Assembly (NCBI RefSeq): GCF_903915725.1
Contig: NZ_CAIWTY010000090.1
Coordinates: 1-64,000 of the forward strand
Source: an uncultured Rhodopila sp.
GTDB lineage: Bacteria > Pseudomonadota > Alphaproteobacteria > Acetobacterales > Acetobacteraceae
Reading direction: 5' to 3'
DNA length: 64,000 nucleotides
This document shows, piece by piece, positions 15,826 to 24,386 of this stretch. A program made the translations under genes and the position numbers. Below the pieces are notes generated by a model that made no database searches, was not told the origin of the DNA, and saw nothing but the letters and a program-made list of their open reading frames with translations. Numbering within the stretch: the stretch's first letter is position 1; every line of letters begins with the position of its first letter.

Positions 15826-16433
15826 AAGCGCTGTTGATCGACGATCATGCCATTGTGCGCAGCGGGCTGCGCCGCCTGTTCGCGGGACTGCCGCAGTGCG
15901 ACATCATCGAGGCGGCGAACGGTCGCGATGCGCTGCTTCTGGTTCGGGCTGAACGCCCGGATCTCGTCGTGCTCGACCTCAACCTCCCGGGCATCGGCGG
16001 ATTCGAGTTGCTGCGGCGCATTCTTGTTGAGCATTCGGCGGCGCGGGTGTTGGTCCTCAGCATGCACACCGAAGCCGGCTACGCCAGCCGCGCTATCCAG
16101 GCGGGTGCCCGCGGCTATGTCAGCAAGAACGCCGCGCCGGCCGAACTGCTCAAGGCGCTGCGGGTGGTGGCGGATGGCGGCCGGTATATCGAGAACGACA
16201 TAGCCCGGGCCATGGCGTTGGCCGCCTCGGACGCAGCCGACGGGCGGGCGGCGCTGACGGAGCGGGATCTTGAGATCGTGCGTTTGCTTGGGGCAGGCCG
16301 CTCATTGAGCGAAATCGCGGGAATTCTGGGAGTCGGTTACAAGACCGTTGCCAATAGCTGTACGCAGATCAAAGCCAAGCTGGGGGTCAGCCGGACAGCA
16401 GATCTGATCCGTCTGGGCGTAGTCGCGGGATAG
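15822..16433 (+). CDS. NarL/LuxR-family response regulator
   Basis: 203 residues. The receiver has Asp7/Asp8, phospho-acceptor Asp52 (VVLDLNLPG), a switch Ser (VLSMHTE) and the conserved Lys (YVSKNA). A linker leads to a LuxR-type helix-turn-helix (LTERDLEIVRLLGAGRSLSE onward to KLGVSRTADLI). It is the cognate partner of the kinase in the overlapping upstream gene. The branched-chain-type ABC transporter begins 100 bases downstream on the same strand, and the channel gene is divergent; both are plausible targets. Confidence 0.92.
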   Translation: MKALLIDDHAIVRSGLRRLFAGLPQCDIIEAANGRDALLLVRAERPDLVVLDLNLPGIGGFELLRRILVEHSAARVLVLSMHTEAGYASRAIQAGARGYVSKNAAPAELLKALRVVADGGRYIENDIARAMALAASDAADGRAALTERDLEIVRLLGAGRSLSEIAGILGVGYKTVANSCTQIKAKLGVSRTADLIRLGVVAG

Positions 16434-16532
16434 ACCGGGCCGGGACGGACGTTGACGCCCGCCGAAACGCCAACCTATCCTCCCGCCCAACGATAAGGGC
16501 CGATCCGGCCCGCGACAGGGAGGCCGACGGCG

Positions 16533-17414
16533 GTGGAAGACACTGCGCGCATATTGCAGCTTGTCGTCAATGGTGCTGCCTCCGGCTGCATCTACGGTCT
16601 CATCGCGCTCGGATTCGTGCTGATTTACAAAGCTACCGAAATGGTGAACTTCGCCCAGGGCGACATCATGATGCTCGGCGGCTTTGTTGCCTTCAGCCTC
16701 ATCGCCTGGTTTCATCTGCCGTATTGGATCGGCGCGCTGCTCGCGGTGATCATTACCGCCGCGTTCGGTTATGCGCTGGATGCCATTGTCCTGCGACGCG
16801 TTATAGGCCAGCCGCAATTCGCCGTGGTGATGCTGACATTGGGCCTTGGCTTCATCTTCCGCGCCGCGGCCGGGATCACCTGGGGCTATGACTCCGTCGG
16901 CTTCGCCACACCGTTCACCAACAAGACGGTCAATATCGGCGGACTTGTGCTCGGGGAGGACAACGTGTCGATCATCGTCGGCACTTTGCTGCTATGCGCC
17001 GTGCTGTACTTGTTTTTCAGCAAGACCCGCATTGGCGTCGCCATGCAGGCGGCCTCGCAGAATCAGCTCGCCGCTTACTACATGGGCATCCCGGTCCGTA
17101 CGATCTTCTCGCTGATCTGGGCGATCAGCGCGGGAGTCGCCTGTCTTGCCGGCATCCTGCTGTCGCCGGTTTCGATGATCGACGTGAACATGGGCGGCCT
17201 CGCCATCAAGGCGTTCGCCGCGGCCGTCATCGGCGGCTTCGGTAGCATTCCGGGATCACTGGTGGGCGGCGTCATCGTTGGTATTGTTGAACAGTTCGCC
17301 GGTTACAAGCTGCCCGCCGGGTTCCAGGAGGTGACCTCCAACGTCGTTCTGCTGCTGATGCTGTTCATCCGGCCGCAAGGGCTGTTCGCGGAACGCATGG
17401 GGAAGCGCGTCTGA
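16533..17414 (+). CDS. livH: Branched-chain amino-acid-type ABC transporter permease (LivH family)
   Basis: 293 residues with about eight membrane helices. It opens with the family hallmark GAASGCIYGLIALGFVLIYK and MVNFAQGDIMMLGG. GTG start, with GGGAGG 9 bases upstream. It forms the inner-membrane channel together with LivM. The next gene starts on its final base, so the operon is tightly coupled. Substrates of the family extend beyond Leu/Ile/Val to amides, short acids and aromatic compounds, so the substrate here is not fixed by sequence. Confidence 0.92.
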   Translation: MEDTARILQLVVNGAASGCIYGLIALGFVLIYKATEMVNFAQGDIMMLGGFVAFSLIAWFHLPYWIGALLAVIITAAFGYALDAIVLRRVIGQPQFAVVMLTLGLGFIFRAAAGITWGYDSVGFATPFTNKTVNIGGLVLGEDNVSIIVGTLLLCAVLYLFFSKTRIGVAMQAASQNQLAAYYMGIPVRTIFSLIWAISAGVACLAGILLSPVSMIDVNMGGLAIKAFAAAVIGGFGSIPGSLVGGVIVGIVEQFAGYKLPAGFQEVTSNVVLLLMLFIRPQGLFAERMGKRV

Positions 17415-18490
17415 TGCGGCATTTGTTCCGCACCCGCTACCAGCAGGACATCGCGCTGTGGCGGCACAACGGCGACCGGTTCTGGTACGCGCTGCTGGCG
17501 TTGATCGTCCTGCTCGCTCCCGCGGTTCTGGGCGAGTTCTATATCGGCGAATTGGGGGCTGTCTTCATCTTCGCCATTGCCGGCGTCGGGCTGATGCTGC
17601 TTGTCGGCTATACCGGCCTGATCAGTCTCGGCCACGCGGCGTTTCTTGGCATCGGCGCCTATACAAACGCCGTACTGCTGGCGCAGGGCGTGCCGTTCCT
17701 GGTCACGCTGCCGATCGCCGGGCTGTTCACCGCGCTGTGCGGTGCGGCCATCGGGCGGCCGACGTTGCGCATGAGCGGGCTGTATCTCGCCATCGCCACG
17801 CTGGCCTTCGGCAGCATCGTTGGAACGGTTTTCCAGAAATGGACCGCGGTGACAGGGGGCTTCGACGGGTTCGCGGTGCCGACGCCGTACGTGTTCGGCA
17901 TGTCGATCGAGGGGGCAACGGGCATCTACTATGTGTCGCTGGCCGTTCTCGTACTTGTGCTGTTGGTCGCTGCCAACCTGCTGCGCTCCCCCACCGGCCG
18001 GGCCCTGGTCGCCATCCGGGATAGCGAGGTGTCCGCGCAAAGCATGGGCATCCATCTGGCGCGGTACAAGACGCTGGCCTTTGCGATCAGCGCCGGAATG
18101 ACCGGACTGGCGGGGGCGCTGTTCGCGCATTACGTCCGCTATCTGGCGCCCGACGCGTTCGACGTGCTGCTGTCGGTGCAGTTCGTTACCATCGTCTTCG
18201 TCGGCGGCCTCGGATCGTTGCGCGGTGCTGTGCTGGGGGCGATGTTCGTCCGCCTGCTGCCTCAGTTCATTGCCGTGGTGCGCGACAGCCTGCCGTTTGG
18301 CATCGGCCGGCTTCCGGGTCTGGAACCGTCGCTGTTCGGCCTGACACTGGTGCTGGTCATCCTGTTCCAGCCCGGCGGCCTGAACGGCATGTGGCTGAAG
18401 ACGAAACAATGGTTCCAGGCGTTTCCGTTCAAGCGCCAGGCCAGCTTCCGGCGGCAGAAATCCTATGCACGGTCGGAGCGGCTGCGATGA
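17414..18490 (+). CDS. livM: Branched-chain amino-acid-type ABC transporter permease (LivM family)
   Basis: 358 residues. Typical LivM core: GVGLMLLVGYTGLISLGHAAFLGIGAY, then SGLYLAIATLAFG and the EAA-like loop SEVSAQSMGIHLARYKTLAFA. It has about eight to ten membrane helices and a basic C-terminal tail (FKRQASFRRQKSYARSE) longer than usual. It pairs with LivH to form the translocation path. Start and stop both overlap the neighbours, which indicates one polycistronic unit. Confidence 0.92.
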   Translation: MRHLFRTRYQQDIALWRHNGDRFWYALLALIVLLAPAVLGEFYIGELGAVFIFAIAGVGLMLLVGYTGLISLGHAAFLGIGAYTNAVLLAQGVPFLVTLPIAGLFTALCGAAIGRPTLRMSGLYLAIATLAFGSIVGTVFQKWTAVTGGFDGFAVPTPYVFGMSIEGATGIYYVSLAVLVLVLLVAANLLRSPTGRALVAIRDSEVSAQSMGIHLARYKTLAFAISAGMTGLAGALFAHYVRYLAPDAFDVLLSVQFVTIVFVGGLGSLRGAVLGAMFVRLLPQFIAVVRDSLPFGIGRLPGLEPSLFGLTLVLVILFQPGGLNGMWLKTKQWFQAFPFKRQASFRRQKSYARSERLR

Positions 18491-19257
18491 GCCTGTTCCA
18501 GGCGCGGGACATCTCCGTTCGTTTCGGCGGCATCCGCGCCGTCGATGCGGTCAGCTTCGACGTTCATCAGGGCGAGGTTTTCTCCATCATTGGCCCGAAC
18601 GGCGCCGGCAAGACGACGATCTTCAACCTGATCAGCCGGATCTACAGCGCGACATCGGGCAAGCTGATCTTCGAGGGCGAAGAATTTACCCGCACCCCGG
18701 CCTGGCGGATCGCCGGCCTGGGTATCGCCCGTACGTTTCAGAACATCGAGTTGTTTCCCAACGCCACCCTGCTGCAAAACCTGCTGATTGGCCGCCACTG
18801 TCATTCCCGCGTTGGGTTCATCGCCGAACTCGGCTTTCTGCCGTCCGTGCGCAAAGCCGAATTGCACCACCGGGAAAAAGTCGAGGATGTGATTGCCTTC
18901 CTCGGCCTGGAACGCTACCGCGATTCGCTGATCGCCAACCTGCCCTATGGCGTGCGCAAGGTCGTCGAACTGGGCCGGGCTTTGTGCATCGAACCGAAAC
19001 TGCTGCTGCTGGACGAGCCGTCCTCGGGCCTCAACGTCGAAGAAACGGAAGGCATGGGCTTCTGGATCGAGGACATCAAGAAAGACCTCGGCATAACCGT
19101 CATCATGGTCGAGCACGATATGTCACTGGTGAACCAGGTTTCGGACCGGGTGATGGCACTGAACTACGGCAAGGTTATCGCCATGGGAACGCCGCGGGCG
19201 GTGCAGTCCCATCCGGAGGTGGTGAAAGCCTATCTCGGCGGCGAGGTCGATGCATGA
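18487..19257 (+). CDS. livG: ABC transporter ATPase (LivG family)
   Basis: 256 residues. Walker A GPNGAGKTT, Q-loop (ARTFQNIELF), the LivG-type signature LPYGVRKVVELGRAL, Walker B LLLLDEPSSGLN and the switch His (MVEHDM) are all intact. The insertion between the Q-loop and the signature is the length expected for LivG. The ATG at 18487 overlaps the livM stop; the longer in-frame extension lies inside livM. It energises transport with LivF. Confidence 0.94.
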   Translation: MSLFQARDISVRFGGIRAVDAVSFDVHQGEVFSIIGPNGAGKTTIFNLISRIYSATSGKLIFEGEEFTRTPAWRIAGLGIARTFQNIELFPNATLLQNLLIGRHCHSRVGFIAELGFLPSVRKAELHHREKVEDVIAFLGLERYRDSLIANLPYGVRKVVELGRALCIEPKLLLLDEPSSGLNVEETEGMGFWIEDIKKDLGITVIMVEHDMSLVNQVSDRVMALNYGKVIAMGTPRAVQSHPEVVKAYLGGEVDA

Positions 19258-20027
19258 CCGAACCGCTGCTCCGGGTTAACTCTATCGAGACATTCTACGG
19301 GCCGATCCAGGCGATCCGCGGGGTTACGCTGGATGTGGACGAGGGGCAGATTGTAACGGTTCTCGGCGCCAATGGTGCGGGAAAAACCAGCGTACTGAGG
19401 ACGATCTCTGGCGTGCTCGATCCGGAGCGCGGGCAGGTGGTGTTCGAGGGGCAGGATATTTCGCGGATGCCGCCTGACCAGGTGATGCGGCGCGGCATCT
19501 GCCATGTGCCGGAGGGCCGCGAAATCTTTCCGTTCCTGACGGTGCGGGAAAATCTGATGATGGGCGCCTATACGCGGCACGACCGCGACGGGGTCGTGCG
19601 CGATACGGAGCTGTGCTTCGACTATTTCCCGCGGCTGCGCGAACGCGAAAGCCAGCGTGCCGGACTCCTGTCCGGCGGCGAGCAGCAGATGTTGGCAATC
19701 AGCCGCGCGCTAATGGGCAAGCCGAAGCTGCTGTTGCTGGATGAACCGTCTCTGGGTTTGTCGCCGCTGCTGGTGCAGCAGATTTTCGGCATCATCCGCC
19801 GCATCAACCGCGAACAGAACGTTGCCATTCTGTTGGTGGAACAGAACGCCCATATTGCGCTGAAAACCGCCGATTACGGATACGTGCTGGAGGTCGGGCG
19901 GATCGTCGCCGCCGACGACTGCAAGACGTTGATGCAGCGCGAGGACATTAAGGAATTCTATCTCGGCCAGAAGGAGACCGGTGCACGCGGCACGCGGCGC
20001 TGGAAGAAAAAGCGGTTGTGGAACTGA
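19254..20027 (+). CDS. livF: ABC transporter ATPase (LivF family)
   Basis: 257 residues. Walker A GANGAGKTS, signature LLSGGEQQMLAISRAL, Walker B LLLLDEPSLGLSP and switch His/Gln region (LLVEQNAHIAL) are intact. ATGA overlap with livG. The C-terminus carries an extra basic tail (TGARGTRRWKKKRLWN). It is the second nucleotide-binding subunit of the transporter. Confidence 0.94.
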   Translation: MTEPLLRVNSIETFYGPIQAIRGVTLDVDEGQIVTVLGANGAGKTSVLRTISGVLDPERGQVVFEGQDISRMPPDQVMRRGICHVPEGREIFPFLTVRENLMMGAYTRHDRDGVVRDTELCFDYFPRLRERESQRAGLLSGGEQQMLAISRALMGKPKLLLLDEPSLGLSPLLVQQIFGIIRRINREQNVAILLVEQNAHIALKTADYGYVLEVGRIVAADDCKTLMQREDIKEFYLGQKETGARGTRRWKKKRLWN

Positions 20028-20029
20028 GC

Positions 20030-21154
20030 ATGGAGCAGTCTTGTGTCCCCGCCCTTATCCGGCAGCGCGCCGTCTCGCACCCGGCGGCAACGATTCTGCG
20101 AACCAAGGATCGTGGCATCTGGAAGGCGATCAACTGGTCGCAGCTCGACGCGACCGTATCGCGAATTGGTTCGGCCCTGTTGTCGGCGGGCTTCGGCCGT
20201 GGCGACGTGGCGGCAATCCTTTCGGAGACGCGGCCGGAAGCGGCATATGCTGATTTGGCGACCCTGGGATCAGGGGCCGCAAGTGTCGCCATTCATCCAG
20301 AGGACGAAGCCGATCGGCTTGGGCATATTTTGTCGTCGAGCGGAACGAGGTTGGCGTTTGTCGAGAATGAGGAACAACTCGACAAGGTGCTGAGCATCCG
20401 CGACCGCTGCCCGGCCCTGGCCCGGATCGTGGTTTTCGACATGAAGGGACTGCGTGACTTCGTGGATGCAACGGTTGTCAGCCTTGAGGCATTTGGCAAT
20501 GCGCCGGGCGCGGACTGGGATGCGGCGGTGCTGGCGATCACTGCCGATCGGCCGGCCGTCATTCAGTTTCCGCGCAGCGAGGCCAGCGGTTTTGGGCGCG
20601 TGCTGACCCATGGTGATCTGTCCCATATGATTGATGCGGCCGCCGCCCGGCTGGCGATCCACCCCGGCGATGAGCGGCTGGCGGTGCTGCGGATGGCCGA
20701 TATTACGGAACGGGTGTGGGGGTTATACCTGGGTCTGCAAGCGGGTTGCATTAGCAACTATCCGGAACGTCCCGACACCGCGGTGGAAAATCTACAGGAA
20801 TTGCAGCCGACGGTGCTGGGTGCCGATGCCGGGGTTTGGGACCGCCTGCACGCGCTGGCCAGCCTGCGCGCAAAGAATGCCACCCGGTCCCAGCGGATCG
20901 CCTATGCATGGGCGTTGCATGCCGGCGGAGCGAAACGGGCGCTTGCCAAGTTTCTGGTACTGCCGGCGGTCCGACGCGAATTCGGGCTTAACCGGCTGCG
21001 TGTCGCCTATGTTGGGGGTGCCGCAGTGCCGCAGGCAGCGAACGAGTGGGCGGCGTCCCTGGGCATTATGATCCAGCGTCTGGATGAACCCGTTCCGGGG
21101 CCGGGCCAACTGGATGAGCGCTATCAGTCCCTGATGCACAACGCCTACGCATGA
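20030..21154 (+). CDS. Truncated, degenerate AMP-binding (acyl-CoA synthetase-like) protein
   Basis: 374 residues. The N-terminal fold of acyl-CoA synthetases is recognisable (ALIRQRAVSHPAATIL, SALLSAGFGRGDVAAILSET, DLATLGSGAASVAIHP), as is a later LRVAYVGGAAVP strand. The ATP-binding P-loop (normally SGTTGxPKG) is replaced by FPRSEASGFGRVLTHGDL. The protein stops where the YGxTE motif and the mobile C-terminal domain should begin, against the usual 600 or so residues. It is unlikely to catalyse adenylation. Its place between livF and the binding-protein gene is where many liv-type operons carry a full-length synthetase. The start could also be GTG at 20018. Confidence 0.75.
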   Translation: MEQSCVPALIRQRAVSHPAATILRTKDRGIWKAINWSQLDATVSRIGSALLSAGFGRGDVAAILSETRPEAAYADLATLGSGAASVAIHPEDEADRLGHILSSSGTRLAFVENEEQLDKVLSIRDRCPALARIVVFDMKGLRDFVDATVVSLEAFGNAPGADWDAAVLAITADRPAVIQFPRSEASGFGRVLTHGDLSHMIDAAAARLAIHPGDERLAVLRMADITERVWGLYLGLQAGCISNYPERPDTAVENLQELQPTVLGADAGVWDRLHALASLRAKNATRSQRIAYAWALHAGGAKRALAKFLVLPAVRREFGLNRLRVAYVGGAAVPQAANEWAASLGIMIQRLDEPVPGPGQLDERYQSLMHNAYA

Positions 21155-21165
21155 GGAGAATACGC

Positions 21166-22332
21166 ATGATCAAATCGGTACTCCTGGCCGCGGCACTGGC
21201 TTTGGCGAGCCCGGCCTTTGCCGCCGAACCGGTGCGTGGCGTAACGGACAACGAGATCGTCATCGGCACGTACACCGATCTGTCCGGCGTGACGGCGATG
21301 TGGGGCGTCAACAATTCCAACTCCTGGCGGCTGGTTTTCGATCAGGTCAACGCGGCCGGCGGAATCAACGGCCGGAAGATCCGATACATCGTCGAGGACA
21401 ACCAATACCAGGTTCCGCGCTCGGTGCAGGCAGCGAACAAGCTGATCAACCGTGACGGCGTCTTCATCATGGTCGCCAACGGCGGCACGCCTATGAACAA
21501 CGCGGTGATGCCCGACCAACTCGCGAAGGGTGTGGCCAACGTGTTTCCGCTGACTTCCGCCCGGTCGATGTACGAGCCGTTGAATCATCTGAAATTCGGC
21601 CTTGGCTCATCCTATTACGATCAGATCCGCGCCGGTCTGAAGTATTTCACCGAGCAGCGCGGCAGGAAGCAGGTCTGCTCGATGGCGCAGGATACGGATT
21701 TCGGCCGCGACGTCACCGCCGGCGTCAGGGACCAGTTGGCACAGGAGCATTTGACCCTGGTGGGCGAGACGTTGCACAAACCGACGGACACCGACTTCAG
21801 CGCGTCGGTGGCCCGGATGCACGACGCGGGGTGCGATCTGCTTGTGCTCGGAACGATTGTGCGTGATGCTGTGCAGATCATTTCGGCTGTGCGGAAGACC
21901 GGCTGGGATGTCGATATGCTCGGCCAGGCCGCGAGCTATGATGATGTGGTCGCGCAGGTTCCGGGCGGCACGACCGAGGGCTTCTATTCAATGACGCCGA
22001 TGCTGTTCGCCAGCGATGAGTCCGAGTCGCCCGATGTGCGAGCGTTTGCCGAATCCTACCACAAAGAATACGGGAGAAAACCCAACTTCGCCGCGCAGAT
22101 CGGCTTGACCGGCGCGATGGTGACGGTTCTGGCACTGAAGAATGCCGGACGCGAACTGACGGTGGACGGCTTCGTCGGAGGCATGGAGTCGATCAAGGAT
22201 TACCACGATATTTTCGGCTCACCGGCGATCTCCTTCAGTCCGGCAAAGCACCAGGGCTCGAACGAATCGTTTCTGTGCGTCATCAAGGACGGACATTGGA
22301 AGGCCGTCCAGGATACGCCTCTTGGGTACTAA
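21166..22332 (+). CDS. ABC transporter substrate-binding protein (LivJ/LivK type)
   Basis: 388 residues. A signal peptide (MIKSVLLAAALALASPAFA) precedes a type I periplasmic binding fold: DNEIVIGTYTDLSGVTAMWG, FDQVNAAGGINGRKIRYIVED, VCSMAQDTDFGRD and GFVGGMESIKDY. GAGGAG lies 7 bases before the ATG at 21166, which is preferred over an ATG five codons earlier that overlaps the preceding stop. It delivers substrate to the LivHMGF-type complex encoded just upstream. The stop overlaps the end of the convergent methyltransferase gene by four bases. Confidence 0.92.
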   Translation: MIKSVLLAAALALASPAFAAEPVRGVTDNEIVIGTYTDLSGVTAMWGVNNSNSWRLVFDQVNAAGGINGRKIRYIVEDNQYQVPRSVQAANKLINRDGVFIMVANGGTPMNNAVMPDQLAKGVANVFPLTSARSMYEPLNHLKFGLGSSYYDQIRAGLKYFTEQRGRKQVCSMAQDTDFGRDVTAGVRDQLAQEHLTLVGETLHKPTDTDFSASVARMHDAGCDLLVLGTIVRDAVQIISAVRKTGWDVDMLGQAASYDDVVAQVPGGTTEGFYSMTPMLFASDESESPDVRAFAESYHKEYGRKPNFAAQIGLTGAMVTVLALKNAGRELTVDGFVGGMESIKDYHDIFGSPAISFSPAKHQGSNESFLCVIKDGHWKAVQDTPLGY

Positions 22333-23174
22333 ATAACGGAGAAAAGAGCTGTCAACTTTTCAGGCAGGTCCACCAGACTGCGCGAATCGACCAACCGATG
22401 TTCTCCCCAAAGCCGCTGCAGACCGTACGAGTCGAGCGAACAGTCGCCGAACTTGTCCAATATCTCATGGTAAGCGCCGCTTAGGGCGGTTGACGATGGG
22501 TCGAGTCGCGATACCGCAACAAGGCCCGTCGGCGGGCAATCGAGTACGTGAACCCTGAGATCCGGTCGATACTCCTTCAGTATCGGGATGATCTTCCAAA
22601 CGTCGCCCGTCCAGGAATGCGCAAGTTCGCCCTCGTCCGTGTCGCCCAACGTGAAGTTCCGCCGCGCCATGCGGCTGTTCAGCGGCAAACAGTCATGCAG
22701 CAGGATCAAGGAACGATTATGCGAGGCGGCTTCCGTGTTGATAAAGTCGCGCAACAGATATTCTATGCGATGCATGCCATCGAGGAATGCCAGGTCGATG
22801 CCCTTAGGAAAGTAGTTCCGCACGTCGTTTGAACGGAAGAATGCATCGGATGTCATCTGGAAGAAAAAGGTCTGACGCCGGCCGCCAGCCGCATTGCCCT
22901 GGACCCTGAAAGCCGGGTCCACCACAATCGTGTCGCACTCCGCGCAGGCCAACGATTCGCCCAGATCTGCACCGATCTCGAAATAACTATCCGGAGCGAG
23001 ATGAACGTGCAACTGTCTAAGGAACTCGATATACCTTATGCCGTAGAGTTGCAGAGGCGATACGGGTGCGCTGGGCGTTGCATTGTCACGGTCGTCCACG
23101 GTTTGGCCTCCGATCGGTTGAATTTTCATGTTGGCGACTTGCTCACGCCGGAAGACTGCGGGGAAACGCATCAT
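22329..23174 (-). CDS. Class I SAM-dependent methyltransferase of the glycan group
   Basis: 281 residues. YFEIGADLGESLACAE replaces the glycine-rich motif I. IDLAFLDGMHRIEYLLRDF followed by ILLHDCLPLN is the DGMH/HDC pattern of the Methyltransf_24-type enzymes found in polysaccharide loci. It probably methylates a sugar or glycan end (inference). The ATGA overlap with the GT61 gene and the leftward direction place it last in a surface-glycan operon. Confidence 0.75.
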   Translation of the reverse strand: MMRFPAVFRREQVANMKIQPIGGQTVDDRDNATPSAPVSPLQLYGIRYIEFLRQLHVHLAPDSYFEIGADLGESLACAECDTIVVDPAFRVQGNAAGGRRQTFFFQMTSDAFFRSNDVRNYFPKGIDLAFLDGMHRIEYLLRDFINTEAASHNRSLILLHDCLPLNSRMARRNFTLGDTDEGELAHSWTGDVWKIIPILKEYRPDLRVHVLDCPPTGLVAVSRLDPSSTALSGAYHEILDKFGDCSLDSYGLQRLWGEHRLVDSRSLVDLPEKLTALFSVI

Positions 23175-24343
23175 TTCCCGACACCCATCGCGTTCAGGCC
23201 CATCCGGATCTTGGAAAGATCAAGATAAAAGCTCGATCGATGTTCCGCCCTTCGATCCAGTTCAACGACCGGCCCCCGCAGATCGGCATATGTTCCGTTC
23301 CGGCTGACAATCAACGCATAGAAAAACCGGTCGCCGAAAATCGCCGGCGCGGCGCTGATCACCTTGATACCGTCAGGCGCGTAGATCAGATCCGAAAGAT
23401 CGGATCCCAGCACCGCGAAAACCACAGATGCAGTCTGGAACAAGTCGATCTGGGCGGTAAACGCCATGGTGCTGAGAGTGTGAAATTCGAAGCCGTGGGC
23501 ACCCAGCAGCTCATGAACTTCCGCCAGATTGGTGATCGCCCGCCCCGGACCGTTGCGAATCAGGCATATGCGCCTCGACGGCGCTGCCTCACGAGACGGA
23601 TTCGCGGCAGGAACCAGGCGCTTGCGCATCAGCGATGCAATCGACGGATGCATGATGTGGTCCGACCATATCGGCCCGAGCGTATGCAATCGGTCGAATT
23701 GATAGTCGGTGGCCGGATACAACGGCAGAACACGTTCCCTGCCGATACCGTAGGCATGAAGCGTTTCTCTGATCCTGACGGTTGGCAGCCCGGGGTCCGG
23801 ATCCGTCAATACCGTGGTCGGAAGCAGATAGCGGAAACGTCCGGGAAAGCAGGCTTCGGCAAGGACGATCTTCGGCAGCAATTCCCCCAGCCAGTGCCCC
23901 CAGGTATAGATGCCGAATCGGGCCACCAGCAGGCTTTCCTCGCTCACCCTCATGGTCGGCCGCCAGGTTGAAGTGATTTCCCTTATGAGATCGTGGTTGT
24001 CACGCAGATAAGGAGCAATCTGCTCCTGCAGCAAACAGCCCCCGGAACCGACAAGGAACTCATCGCCCCCGAACAGAACCGCTCCCGCGGGAAGCCGCGC
24101 CAGGGTGATCGGCGCGACGGAGCAGGTCCGTTCGGTATAGATATCGTCCAGGTGGTGCCGCCCGAACTCCCGGGTGAGTTCGGCGATGTTGGTGTAGACC
24201 GTCGCGTTGCGGATCGGATGAAAGCATTCCGGAAACAATGTTTCGGCTACGACTGATAGATCGGTCGCGGCACCAACTCCGGCGAACTGGAATGGTTCGG
24301 CACGCTCGTTCCGGGACACCGATGGATTCACAGCCGGCAACAT
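23171..24343 (-). CDS. Glycosyltransferase family 61 protein
   Basis: 390 residues. FGIYTWGHWLGELLPKIVLAE and a distal FQTASVVFAVLGSDLSDLIYAP segment match the GT61 (DUF563) family, whose members act in capsule, O-antigen and glycan synthesis. SRRICLIRNGPGRAITNLAEV is the usual R-x-x-x-R-x-I nucleotide-site region. The ATG at 24343 is preferred because a longer frame would overlap the next gene, but AGGAG is only one base upstream, so the start is uncertain. It lies between the GT4 and methyltransferase genes. Confidence 0.8.
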   Translation of the reverse strand: MLPAVNPSVSRNERAEPFQFAGVGAATDLSVVAETLFPECFHPIRNATVYTNIAELTREFGRHHLDDIYTERTCSVAPITLARLPAGAVLFGGDEFLVGSGGCLLQEQIAPYLRDNHDLIREITSTWRPTMRVSEESLLVARFGIYTWGHWLGELLPKIVLAEACFPGRFRYLLPTTVLTDPDPGLPTVRIRETLHAYGIGRERVLPLYPATDYQFDRLHTLGPIWSDHIMHPSIASLMRKRLVPAANPSREAAPSRRICLIRNGPGRAITNLAEVHELLGAHGFEFHTLSTMAFTAQIDLFQTASVVFAVLGSDLSDLIYAPDGIKVISAAPAIFGDRFFYALIVSRNGTYADLRGPVVELDRRAEHRSSFYLDLSKIRMGLNAMGVGK

Positions 24344-24386
24344 GCTCCTTGTGAGGCAGCAACCCTCATCCGCCCGATCGCTTGTA

